In this document: piece after piece, positions 1 to 4,963 of the stretch
How positions within the stretch are numbered: position 1 is the stretch's first letter
Layout: every line of letters starts with the position of its first letter
Notes under the pieces: model-generated
What the model was told of the DNA's origin: nothing
The model's input: the letters and a program-made list of their open reading frames with translations, nothing else
The model's database searches: none
NCBI GenBank assembly: GCA_964355495.1
Contig: CAYHES010000187.1
Span: forward strand, 1-5,115
From: UBA6901 sp964355495
GTDB lineage: Bacteria; Pseudomonadota; Gammaproteobacteria; Acidiferrobacterales; UBA6901
Direction of reading: 5' to 3'
DNA length: 5,115 nt
Position numbers and translations under genes: made by a program

Positions 1-589
1 AGTGTTTGCCCGGAGGGGCCGGCGACCTGTGCCAGACGGTTGTTCGTGTCGTAAGGGTCTTGGTCAGGCCATGCGAGTCGGTGATTGTCAGCAGTTTGCC
101 GCTGGTGTCGTAGGTTTCGACCGCGCCATCGCGGGTCGTCCAGGTCCAACCGCTGGCGGTTCGGTTCAGACGGCCGGGGGCATCGGCTTTACCCACCCAG
201 GTGCCGGCGCTCGGTTTGAACACGTAGCGCTTGCCGTCGGCCCGCAACACCGTGGCGAACTCAACAATGGCCGAGCCGGAAGCTCCGCTGAGAAAATAGA
301 CGATCGAGCTTGAATAGCTGTGACTCCACCCGCGACCCACGACACCCGCGCTGCTTTGGTAAATGGTATTGCGGCTGTTGTACCGGAGTGCTACCACCAG
401 ACCGAAGGGCCCATTGCCCGGGTAAAGCGTATCAACCCAGTGCGCGTTGCGGGTTGTCGCGCTGACTATTGCTCCTGACCCAGCATCGCCTCCCGCAAGG
501 GATGTGGCGTTCGCCGCGTTAGTGAAAGTTGCCACACCGAGGCAGGAAAGAAGAACTACCGATTGCAACTGGCGCCAAGAAATATTCAT
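1..589 (-). CDS. RHS/YD-repeat secreted protein, N-terminal part (3' end outside window, apparent frameshift near base 53)
   Basis: Reading starts at ATG 587-589 behind a GGGAGAAG ribosome binding site. Residues 1-28 form a Sec signal peptide (MNISWRQ start, hydrophobic core, ANA cleavage site), nearly the same as in the three small genes upstream. Residues 56-96 (LYPGNGPFGL, RYNSRN, GRGWSHSYSS) match the start of the RHS repeat region, where a YNS box and a GWxHSY box precede beta-strand repeats. Residues 155-179 (GAVETYDTSGKL, DSHGLTKTL) enter the first YD repeats. After codon 179 this frame gives TRTTVWHRS, unlike RHS, while the neighbouring frame gives a textbook YD repeat (YDTNNRLAQVAGPSGQ), so one base (or four) seems lost near base 53. 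RHS proteins form large secreted shells, often carrying a C-terminal toxin. The toxin end is not visible here. The cysteine-rich domain of its small neighbours is absent. Family call is firm; whether the gene is functional is unknown. Confidence 0.85.
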   Translation of the reverse strand, partial: MNISWRQLQSVVLLSCLGVATFTNAANATSLAGGDAGSGAIVSATTRNAHWVDTLYPGNGPFGLVVALRYNSRNTIYQSSAGVVGRGWSHSYSSSIVYFLSGASGSAIVEFATVLRADGKRYVFKPSAGTWVGKADAPGRLNRTASGWTWTTRDGAVETYDTSGKLLTITDSHGLTKTLTTRTTVWHRSPAPPGKH

Positions 590-656
590 TTCGCTTCTCC
601 CTTGTTTAGTTTATTTCATCCTGCGAAAGATCGTTGCTCGTTTACCTTTTTGAGGA
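590..656 (-). repeat. Duplicated intergenic spacer (copy next to the RHS gene)
   Basis: This 67-base spacer between the broken third small gene and the RHS gene closely matches the spacer at 1590-1655. The central part (609-655) is nearly identical, sharing blocks such as agtttatttcatcct and agatcgttgctcgtttacc. It contains the RHS ribosome binding site. I see no hairpin with a T-run in it, so read-through from the upstream gene is likely. It also carries a conserved two-codon ATG-AAA-TAA (611-619) of unknown meaning. Confidence 0.8.
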
Positions 657-1108
657 CTATTGGGCCGGGCCGTCACAATCTGACTCTGGAGGGCAGGTGA
701 GTTCCACGCCGTTCCAGATCACTGCTACGCCGGAATTGCCGCACATGGGAGCAATACTTATCCCTCCGGGGATGGCGGGGACATGGTCACAGGGTTGTGG
801 AAGTCTCGGAGGGTAATAACAAATATCGAATCCGCACTGGAACGTTGGTGCCGCGGCCGGCCAAATAAAAAGCTGACAAGCCTGGAGATTTTCAAATTTG
901 GTACCTTCCGAGATAACCGCGTTTTTATTGAAAATCACTGTCTGTGCCACACTATCTGGTGTGGGCCGGAAACACGAGGGCCGTAAACAGAATCATTTTT
1001 AAGAATGTAGTACGTCGGCGGTGTTGCGACCGCCGCGTTGCAGAAGGTGATCGTACCGAGGAACGAAAGAAGACCCACTGAATGCAACCGGCGCCGAGAA
1101 ATATTCAT
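657..1108 (-). pseudogene. Small secreted cysteine-rich protein, third paralog, broken by a frameshift
   Basis: The gene starts at ATG 1106-1108 behind a strong GGAAGGAGT site and encodes the family signal peptide (MNISRRRLHS, AVA cleavage after residue 28) followed by TPPTYY. This frame stops at 935-937 after a nonsense tail. From about base 962 another frame continues with the family body: DSVAQTVIFNKNA aligns with ERVANRLISNRNA of the 1176-1589 protein. It then has seven cysteines, WNG, and the tail CPPESDCDGPAQ. The lost frame is open only up to base 992, so the break lies between 992 and 937. Adding one C to the CCC run at 963-965 restores a 150-residue protein, close to the 137 and 139 residues of its siblings. 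I see no slippery heptamer in phase, so a mutation or homopolymer sequencing error is likelier than programmed shifting. Function unknown. Confidence 0.8.
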
Positions 1109-1175
1109 ACCACTCCTTCCTGATAAAGTTCTTTGTTCTGGTCGATGATTATTGTTTGCTTGATCCGGTTATGAG

Positions 1176-1589
1176 CTATTGGGCTGGAGTGCTGCAATCG
1201 GGTTCTGGGGGGCAGGTAAAACTGGAACCGTCCCAGACCGCGCGTTGTGGACCGCACATAGCAAGAACTATATCTCCATCGACACGACCACAAGGTGAAA
1301 CCGTAGAACAATGATCATACGGGCAGCTGAACAATTGTTGCGCAATATGGACATAACAGGCCCCTCCGGGTATATCCCAAGTAAAACCTGCCCATAATGC
1401 GTTTCTATTGGAGATCAATCTGTTCGCAACTCTTTCCGGGGAAAGGTCAGTAACATTGGTAAGATCGAGAGGACCAAAACCACCAAGATAGTGCGTCGGC
1501 GGCAATGCGTTTGCCGTGTTGCAGAAGAAGATTGCACTAAGGAATGAAAGCAGGACTGTGGATCGATACTGGCGACAAGAAATACTCAT
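1176..1589 (-). CDS. Small secreted cysteine-rich protein, second paralog (unknown function)
   Basis: The 137-residue protein starts at ATG 1587-1589 behind GGAGGAG. Residues 1-28 are a Sec signal peptide (SISCRQ, hydrophobic core, ANA cleavage), so the mature protein of about 109 residues begins LPPTHYLGG and acts outside the cytoplasm. It has seven cysteines at 78, 89, 94, 100, 112, 126 and 132, in the same order as its siblings, with a fixed C-x4-C pair and a fixed C-x5-C tail (CPPEPDC), followed by STPAQ and the stop. A WDG box precedes the last pair. An odd cysteine number suggests three disulfides plus one free or intermolecular cysteine. I do not recognise a named family. By its shared leader and position it belongs with the RHS gene downstream, and it resembles leader domains I associate with free-standing RHS proteins, but that is inference. 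Confidence 0.8.
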   Translation of the reverse strand: MSISCRQYRSTVLLSFLSAIFFCNTANALPPTHYLGGFGPLDLTNVTDLSPERVANRLISNRNALWAGFTWDIPGGACYVHIAQQLFSCPYDHCSTVSPCGRVDGDIVLAMCGPQRAVWDGSSFTCPPEPDCSTPAQ

Positions 1590-1655
1590 GCCACTCCTCC
1601 CTATTCAGTTTATTTCATCCTACGGTAGATCGTTGCTCGTTTACCCTATTGAGGT
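1590..1655 (-). repeat. Duplicated intergenic spacer (copy between first and second small genes)
   Basis: This 66-base spacer is the partner of 590-656. The two differ by one base in length and by scattered substitutions, mostly near the downstream start. The spacer between the second and third small genes (1109-1175) has the same 67-base length but has diverged in sequence. The equal lengths show that whole gene-plus-spacer units were duplicated. The ATG-AAA-TAA triplet is conserved here at 1610-1618. Confidence 0.8.
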
Positions 1656-2075
1656 CTATTGGGCCGGGCCATCGCAATCGGGTTCGGGGGGGCAGTAGAA
1701 TTCGGTACCGTTCCAAGCGGCGCCAACATTGCCACACACGGGCCACACCACAATATTGTTTTGCCCACAAATCGTCCCGCTGGGGTAGTAATCGCATTGG
1801 TCAAAGGGACAGCTATAGTGAACGTCACCGGGCGAAATGGAAACCGAACACATCCCCAGATTTTCCCACTTGCGAATGCTCTCCAAAGAATTCCACCAAC
1901 TAATGGCAGCCTGTGCTGCGGCGACAGGTGTGTCGCCCATGAATAAGTACCAAGTATTTGGTGGATCCGCAACATAATGTGTCGGCGGCGATGCGCTCGC
2001 TGCGTTGCATAAGGTGGTCACACCGAAGAACGAAAAGACGACTGCGGTCAGAAGCTGACGCGAGTAAGAATGCAT
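1656..2075 (-). CDS. Small secreted cysteine-rich protein, first paralog (unknown function)
   Basis: The frame is open from 2192, but the start at ATG 2073-2075 is preferred. It has a strong AGGGAGG site just upstream and begins the signal peptide directly (MHSYSRQLLTAV, ASA cleavage after residue 28). The protein has 139 residues and the mature part begins SPPTHY. Seven cysteines lie at 76, 89, 94, 103, 114, 128 and 134. A WNG box at 121-123 leads into CPPEPDCDGPAQ at the end. Residues about 50-72 are tryptophan-rich and probably helical (AAISWWNSLESIRKW). This is the first gene of the array and follows the candidate promoter at 2150-2179. It is probably exported to the periplasm or outside and held together by disulfides. 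I cannot assign a function. Confidence 0.8.
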   Translation of the reverse strand: MHSYSRQLLTAVVFSFFGVTTLCNAASASPPTHYVADPPNTWYLFMGDTPVAAAQAAISWWNSLESIRKWENLGMCSVSISPGDVHYSCPFDQCDYYPSGTICGQNNIVVWPVCGNVGAAWNGTEFYCPPEPDCDGPAQ

Positions 2076-2149
2076 GCACCCTCCCTGTGTCTGTTGATTT
2101 TTCCCCTGAAACGACATGGCGATCAGTTCAGGCTTTATTTCCTTCAGTG

Positions 2150-2179
2150 ATGCTATTCCTGGGCGGAAATGAGCGTCAA
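2150..2179 (-). promoter_or_regulatory. Candidate sigma-70 promoter of the small-protein/RHS array
   Basis: On the minus strand, TTGACG (2174-2179, five of six consensus bases) and TAGCAT (2150-2155, four of six) are 18 bases apart. Transcription would start near 2143 and leave a leader of about 68 bases before the first small gene. No other strong promoter-like pair was seen in front of the later genes, which supports one transcription unit. This is a pattern match only. Confidence 0.4.
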
Positions 2180-2226
2180 GGAATATCGGCATATTAGCGC
2201 AGGGTAATGCACCGGACGGCGATCAG

Positions 2227-2323
2227 TCATTCGGCGCCGGTTTCCAGGTAACGCAGCTCCACCTCGCCAAACCCCGCCGCCCGCCAACGCCGTCATGGGT
2301 TCGGTCAGGCGGGCAAGGCTCTC
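2227..2323 (-). pseudogene. Possible remnant of a SAM-dependent methyltransferase C-terminus
   Basis: Just after the toxin stop, one frame reads ESLARLTEPMTALA. A second frame continues with RAAGFGEVELRYLETGAE and a stop at 2227-2229. The phrase AAGFxEVExRYL is typical of the last strand of class I methyltransferases, where a helix ending in AAGF is followed by an alternating hydrophobic strand. The two parts lie in different frames, with the change near 2270-2285, and no upstream domain is present, so this would be a dead fragment. It suggests that the toxin-antitoxin pair or its flank replaced the rest of a gene. The match is short and could be chance. Confidence 0.4.
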
Positions 2324-2328
2324 AGTAT

Positions 2329-2634
2329 TTAGGGGTTAAACCGTTCGACAGACTCAAGCAGGCGTTTGCCGTGGATCACGGCGAGGATGTGGATCGTCCC
2401 AGTGGTGAGTTCGTAGATCAGGCGGTAACTGTAGAGGAAGCGTTCACGCACGTTCGGATCGGCGAGTTCCGGCACGATGCGCCCGAGCTTAGGGTGTGTG
2501 GGCAGTTCGTTGGCGAGGTCGAACAGGCGTTCGACAACCTGTTGGGCGTGGTAACGGGAATCTCGGCTGATGTACTCGGCGATGCGATCGATGTCATCGA
2601 GCGCTTCGTGCGACCAGATCAGGGCTTGAGCCAT
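2329..2634 (-). CDS. ParE/RelE-family toxin of a type II toxin-antitoxin pair
   Basis: The 101-residue length is usual for this family. It opens with ALIWSHEALDDIDRIAEYI, the first strand and long helix of the RelE/ParE fold. The signature core RERFLYSYRLIYEL and ILAVIHGKRLL follows, and the conserved arginines, tyrosines and final HGKR strand are all present. The family contains both gyrase poisons (ParE) and ribosome-dependent mRNA interferases (RelE). The sequence alone does not separate them, though the YRLIYE/VIHGKR pattern leans to the ParE side. The start at ATG 2632-2634 has AGGA four bases upstream, inside the antitoxin gene, and overlaps that gene's end by 16 bases. This coupling keeps toxin output tied to antitoxin. 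The reading frame is intact. Confidence 0.88.
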   Translation of the reverse strand: MAQALIWSHEALDDIDRIAEYISRDSRYHAQQVVERLFDLANELPTHPKLGRIVPELADPNVRERFLYSYRLIYELTTGTIHILAVIHGKRLLESVERFNP

Positions 2635-2807
2635 TTTCCTAAGCGTTCTTTGGCCTGCTCGTGAGTAAGATGTCTGCCATCGCGGATGTCGTCGCGCCCA
2701 CGGCGTATCTTCTCAAGGACGTAGAGGTGGTACTGGATATCCTCAATGGTGCTGTCATCCGGTAGGTGATCAAGCAGCTCGCGGACCTCTTGCTTGGGGG
2801 TGTGCAT
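2619..2807 (-). CDS. Antitoxin partner of the ParE/RelE toxin
   Basis: The 62-residue protein begins HTPKQEVRELLDHLPDD and is followed by STIEDIQYHLYVLEKIRRG and HLTHEQAKERLGKWL. This layout (a short LPDD turn, an amphipathic helix, then a helix ending in KWL) is that of the small acidic/basic antitoxins often found directly before ParE/RelE toxins. The frame stays open to 2969, but the added N-terminus (CNVRVGTITRAQ...) has no family likeness and would translate the tandem repeat into RPPTKRPP. The ATG at 2805-2807 gives a typical length and has GAAGAGA seven bases upstream. The protein should bind and neutralise the toxin. I see no obvious DNA-binding motif at its start, so autoregulation is unproven. 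Confidence 0.8.
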   Translation of the reverse strand: MHTPKQEVRELLDHLPDDSTIEDIQYHLYVLEKIRRGRDDIRDGRHLTHEQAKERLGKWLKP

Positions 2808-2836
2808 GGGGGGTCTCTTCGTGGGGGGTCTCTTCG
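2807..2836 (-). repeat. Perfect 15-base tandem duplication at the antitoxin start
   Basis: The plus strand reads tggggggtctcttcg twice in a row (2807-2821 and 2822-2836). On the minus strand each copy carries GAAGAGA followed by six C. The copy next to the ATG is the apparent ribosome binding site and the second lies 15 bases further upstream. The duplication therefore sits in the untranslated leader and doubles the likely binding site. Confidence 0.9.
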
Positions 2837-2853
2837 TGGTGAACCTATTTTTA

Positions 2854-2862
2854 AGCATATCA
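2854..2862 (-). promoter_or_regulatory. Candidate extended -10 promoter of the toxin-antitoxin pair
   Basis: The minus strand reads TGATATGCT, an extended -10 element (TG, one base, TATGCT) followed by an A-rich start region. Initiation near 2847 would give a 40-base leader that includes the tandem repeat. No good -35 is seen at the right distance. Weak evidence. Confidence 0.3.
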
Positions 2863-2922
2863 CGGAGCTGGCACATTTTCGCGTCAGGCGTCCCCTCGGT
2901 TAGCGACATAAGTCCGGTAGGC

Positions 2923-2944
2923 TGGGCACGAGTGATTGTGCCCA
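2923..2944. repeat. Perfect 7-base inverted repeat upstream of the toxin-antitoxin pair
   Basis: The arms tgggcac (2923-2929) and gtgccca (2938-2944) flank eight bases. There is no T-run on either side, so it is not a standard terminator. The position, about 65 bases upstream of the candidate -10, would suit an operator or a remnant structure. The role is unknown. Confidence 0.35.
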
Positions 2945-3090
2945 CGCGCACGTTGCAACCCGTCGCCACTACAGCCTCACCGTGATATCAGATGCGTGCT
3001 CAGTACGCTATGACTCAAATCGCTCGATCTTGAGTTGTGCGATGGCGATGAAATGCCAGGTGTTGCCCGTGAGCAACGTGAGTTATTGAA

Positions 3091-3120
3091 AGAAAAAATA
3101 CGGGCGCCTCTCGGCGCCCG
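3091..3120 (-). terminator. Rho-independent terminator of the glnK-amtB operon
   Basis: On the minus strand a perfect 8-base GC stem (CGGGCGCC with GGCGCCCG, 3101-3120) and a 4-base loop are followed by TATTTTTTCTTTC. It lies 29 bases beyond the amtB stop codon. The loop and stem are very stable and the T-run sits only on this side, so it acts on minus-strand transcripts. Confidence 0.93.
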
Positions 3121-3149
3121 CGATATTGCCACTACAGGGAAACCGTTGC

Positions 3150-4559
3150 TTACGGGTTGTAGGCCTTCTCGCCGTGCGAGGCGATGTCCAGGCCCTCGCG
3201 CTCGGCTTCTTCCGTGACCCGCAGACCGATGACCAGGTCGATGAGCTTGAAGAGCACGAAGCTCGCCACGCCCGACCAGATCACCACCGTGCCCACACCC
3301 CATAGCTGGCTGATCACCTGGTCGCCCATCACGAAGTCACCGACCTTGCCGGTGGCGTAGTCGAACACGCCGCTGCCGCCGAGCTTCGGCGACACCACAA
3401 TGCCGGTGCCGATCGCGCCGATCATGCCGCCGATGGCGTGCACGCCGAACACATCCAGCGAGTCGTCGTAGCCCATCGCCTTCTTGAGCCCGGTGACCGC
3501 CCACAGGCAGACCACGCCCGCGACCGCGCCCAGCACAATGGCGCCCATCGGCCCGGCGTAGCCCGCGGCGGGTGTCACCGCGACCAGACCGGCGACCGCG
3601 CCGGAGGCCGCGCCGAGCAGGCTCGGTTTGCCCTTGAGCAGCCACTCCGTGCACATCCAGGCAAGCGCGGCGGCGGCGGTTGCCACCACCGTGTTCACCA
3701 TGGCGAGCACGGCCGTGCCGGTGGCCTCGAGGTTGGAGCCGGCATTGAAGCCGAACCAGCCGACCCACAGCAGCGACGCGCCGATCATGGTCATGGTCAG
3801 GCTGTGCGGGGCCATCGCGCTCTTCGGATAACCGATACGCTTGCCCAGCACCAGCGCGCCCATGAGCGCCGCCATACCGGCGTTGATGTGCACCACGGTG
3901 CCGCCGGCGAAGTCGAGCGCGCCCTTGTTGAACAGGAAGCCGGACGGATCCTTGAACGCGCTCGGGCCGCCCCAGAACCAGACCATGTGCGCCATCGGCA
4001 GATAGGACAGCGTGAACCACAACACGCTGAACAACAGCAATGCCGAGAATTTCACGCGCTCCGCCAGGCCGCCGACGACCAGCGCCGTGGTAATGGCCGC
4101 GAACGTGAGCTGGAACACCATGAACGCCATCTCCGGAATCACCACGCCCTTGCTGAAGGTCTCAACCACCGAATCGACGGTCAGGCCCTTCAGGAACAGC
4201 CGGTCGAGGCCGCCGATGTAGCTGTTGAGGTTCCCGCCGGCGGTGAACGCCAGACTGTAGCCGTACACCACCCACAGCACCGCGACCAGACAGAAGATCA
4301 CGAACACCTGGGTGAGCACCGACAACATGTTCTTGGTGCGCACCAGGCCGCCGTAGAACAGCGCCAGGCCGGGGATGGTCATCAGAATGACGAGCGCCGT
4401 GGAGATGAGCATCCAGGCGGTGTCACCCTTGTTGGGCACGGGTGGCGGAACCGCGGCCGCGGCCGGCGCCGCATCGGCGGAGACCAGCATTGGCAATGCC
4501 ACCATGCCGACGGCAAGCAGCGCGCCCAGGAACTTCATCAAGACTGATAAGTTTTTCAT
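3150..4559 (-). CDS. amtB: Ammonium channel AmtB
   Basis: The protein forms a trimeric inner-membrane channel that conducts ammonium/ammonia and is closed by GlnK. From the preferred start it has 469 residues. It opens with a signal-like stretch (KFLGALLAVGMVALPMLVSADA), as in E. coli AmtB, then a proline/alanine linker, then DTAWMLISTALVILMTIPGL, the first membrane helix. Key channel residues are present: Asp216 in ALDFAGGTVVH, the twin pore histidines His224 and His374 (DVFGVHAIGG), spaced 150 apart as in E. coli, and Ser275 in FNAGSNLEA. The cytoplasmic tail keeps GLDIASHGEKAYN, the segment that contacts GlnK. An alternative ATG lies two codons upstream (4563-4565), but AGGAG is only 2 bases from it and 8 bases from ATG 4557-4559. 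The gene follows glnK by a few bases and ends at a strong terminator. Confidence 0.97.
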   Translation of the reverse strand: MKNLSVLMKFLGALLAVGMVALPMLVSADAAPAAAAVPPPVPNKGDTAWMLISTALVILMTIPGLALFYGGLVRTKNMLSVLTQVFVIFCLVAVLWVVYGYSLAFTAGGNLNSYIGGLDRLFLKGLTVDSVVETFSKGVVIPEMAFMVFQLTFAAITTALVVGGLAERVKFSALLLFSVLWFTLSYLPMAHMVWFWGGPSAFKDPSGFLFNKGALDFAGGTVVHINAGMAALMGALVLGKRIGYPKSAMAPHSLTMTMIGASLLWVGWFGFNAGSNLEATGTAVLAMVNTVVATAAAALAWMCTEWLLKGKPSLLGAASGAVAGLVAVTPAAGYAGPMGAIVLGAVAGVVCLWAVTGLKKAMGYDDSLDVFGVHAIGGMIGAIGTGIVVSPKLGGSGVFDYATGKVGDFVMGDQVISQLWGVGTVVIWSGVASFVLFKLIDLVIGLRVTEEAEREGLDIASHGEKAYNP

Positions 4560-4567
4560 TTTCATAT

Positions 4568-4572
4568 CTCCT
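4568..4572 (-). promoter_or_regulatory. Ribosome binding site that decides the amtB start
   Basis: AGGAG lies on the minus strand directly after the glnK stop. Two ATG codons follow, two codons apart. Spacing is 2 bases to the first (4565) and 8 to the second (4559). The usual optimum of 5-9 favours the second. Confidence 0.7.
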
Positions 4573-4573
4573 G

Positions 4574-4912
4574 TCAGAGCGCTTCCTTGCCGGTTTCGCC
4601 GGTGCGGATGCGGACCACTTGCTCGAGGTCGTAGACAAAGATCTTGCCGTCGCCGATCTTGCCGGTACGCGCCGCCTTGGTGATCGTCTCGACCACCTTG
4701 TCCAGCATGTTCGCGTCGATCGCGACTTCGATCTTCACCTTGGGCAGAAAATCCACCACGTACTCCGCGCCGCGATACAGCTCGGTGTGGCCCTTCTGCC
4801 GCCCGAACCCCTTGACCTCGGTGACGGTCACGCCTTGCACGCCTACCTCGGCGAGCGCATCGCGCACGTCATCAAGCTTGAAGGGCTTGATAATGGCTGT
4901 TACCTGTTTCAT
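4574..4912 (-). CDS. glnK: Nitrogen regulatory protein P-II (GlnK type)
   Basis: The 112-residue protein is the standard length for this trimeric cytoplasmic sensor, which binds ATP/ADP and 2-oxoglutarate and reports nitrogen status. The N-terminus KQVTAIIKPFKLDDVRDAL is typical. The T-loop carries the family signature YRGAEY at 46-51 with Tyr51, the uridylylation site, and the C-terminal signature TGKIGDGKIFV lies at 83-93. The start at ATG 4910-4912 has AGGAGG four bases upstream. Because amtB follows 8 bases after the stop (or 14, from its preferred start), the GlnK paralog is the better name than GlnB: glnK-amtB linkage is widespread and GlnK plugs the AmtB pore through its T-loop. No sigma-54 site was seen directly upstream, so the promoter probably lies before the porin gene, outside this window. 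Confidence 0.96.
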   Translation of the reverse strand: MKQVTAIIKPFKLDDVRDALAEVGVQGVTVTEVKGFGRQKGHTELYRGAEYVVDFLPKVKIEVAIDANMLDKVVETITKAARTGKIGDGKIFVYDLEQVVRIRTGETGKEAL

Positions 4913-4923
4913 GTAGCCTCCTG

Positions 4924-4956
4924 AAATTGAAAGAGGGCCACGGTCGCCCGCGGCCC
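4924..4956 (-). terminator. Hairpin between porin gene and glnK (weak terminator or attenuator)
   Basis: On the minus strand GGGCCGCGG (4948-4956) pairs with CCGTGGCCC (4935-4943), one pair being G-U, around the loop GCGA, a stable GNRA tetraloop. It is followed by TCTTTCAATTT, only a partial T-run. It begins 7 bases after the porin stop and ends close to the glnK ribosome binding site. It may reduce read-through into glnK or protect the porin mRNA end. Confidence 0.6.
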
Positions 4957-4963
4957 GTCCGGA

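Larger units (their letters stand above)
2837..3090. other. Gene-poor spacer between amtB terminator and toxin-antitoxin pair
   Basis: About 250 bases hold no gene I can support. Besides the candidate -10 and the inverted repeat noted separately, there is an imperfect hairpin at 3013-3035 (actcaa and ttgagt arms with a shorter inner pairing) and a small one at 3062-3077 (gttgc and gcaac arms). Neither has a T-run. No tRNA or other structured RNA was recognised. Confidence 0.5.

Noticed and set aside
2..313. 103-residue plus-strand reading frame at the left edge
   Set aside because: It is antisense to the RHS reading frame, which carries clear family motifs.
657..950. Separate 97-residue gene starting at GTG 948-950
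   Set aside because: There is no ribosome binding site and no signal peptide. The sequence aligns with the middle and end of the neighbouring paralogs, so it is the 3' part of the frameshifted gene.
935..992. Programmed frameshifting in the third paralog
   Set aside because: No in-phase slippery heptamer is visible, and the paralogs are encoded in one frame.
590..2075. CRISPR-like or mobile-element repeat array
   Set aside because: The repeats are whole coding units with diverged copies. There are no short identical repeats with unique spacers, no terminal inverted repeats and no transposase.
2076..2192. N-terminal extension of the first small protein from base 2192
   Set aside because: It would bury the signal peptide behind 39 polar residues and cover the candidate promoter. 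A strong ribosome binding site sits before ATG 2075.
2808..2969. N-terminal extension of the antitoxin from GTG 2969
   Set aside because: It has no family likeness, includes the tandem repeat, and makes the protein nearly twice the usual length. The ATG at 2807 fits better.
3438..4547. 369-residue plus-strand reading frame opposite amtB
   Set aside because: It is rich in His, Arg, Glu and Gln with no domain, and lies wholly antisense to a certain amtB. It is a product of GC-rich codon bias.
4913..4963. Sigma-54 promoter directly before glnK
   Set aside because: TGGCCC is present but no properly spaced TTGCA-like element follows. The match is too weak.
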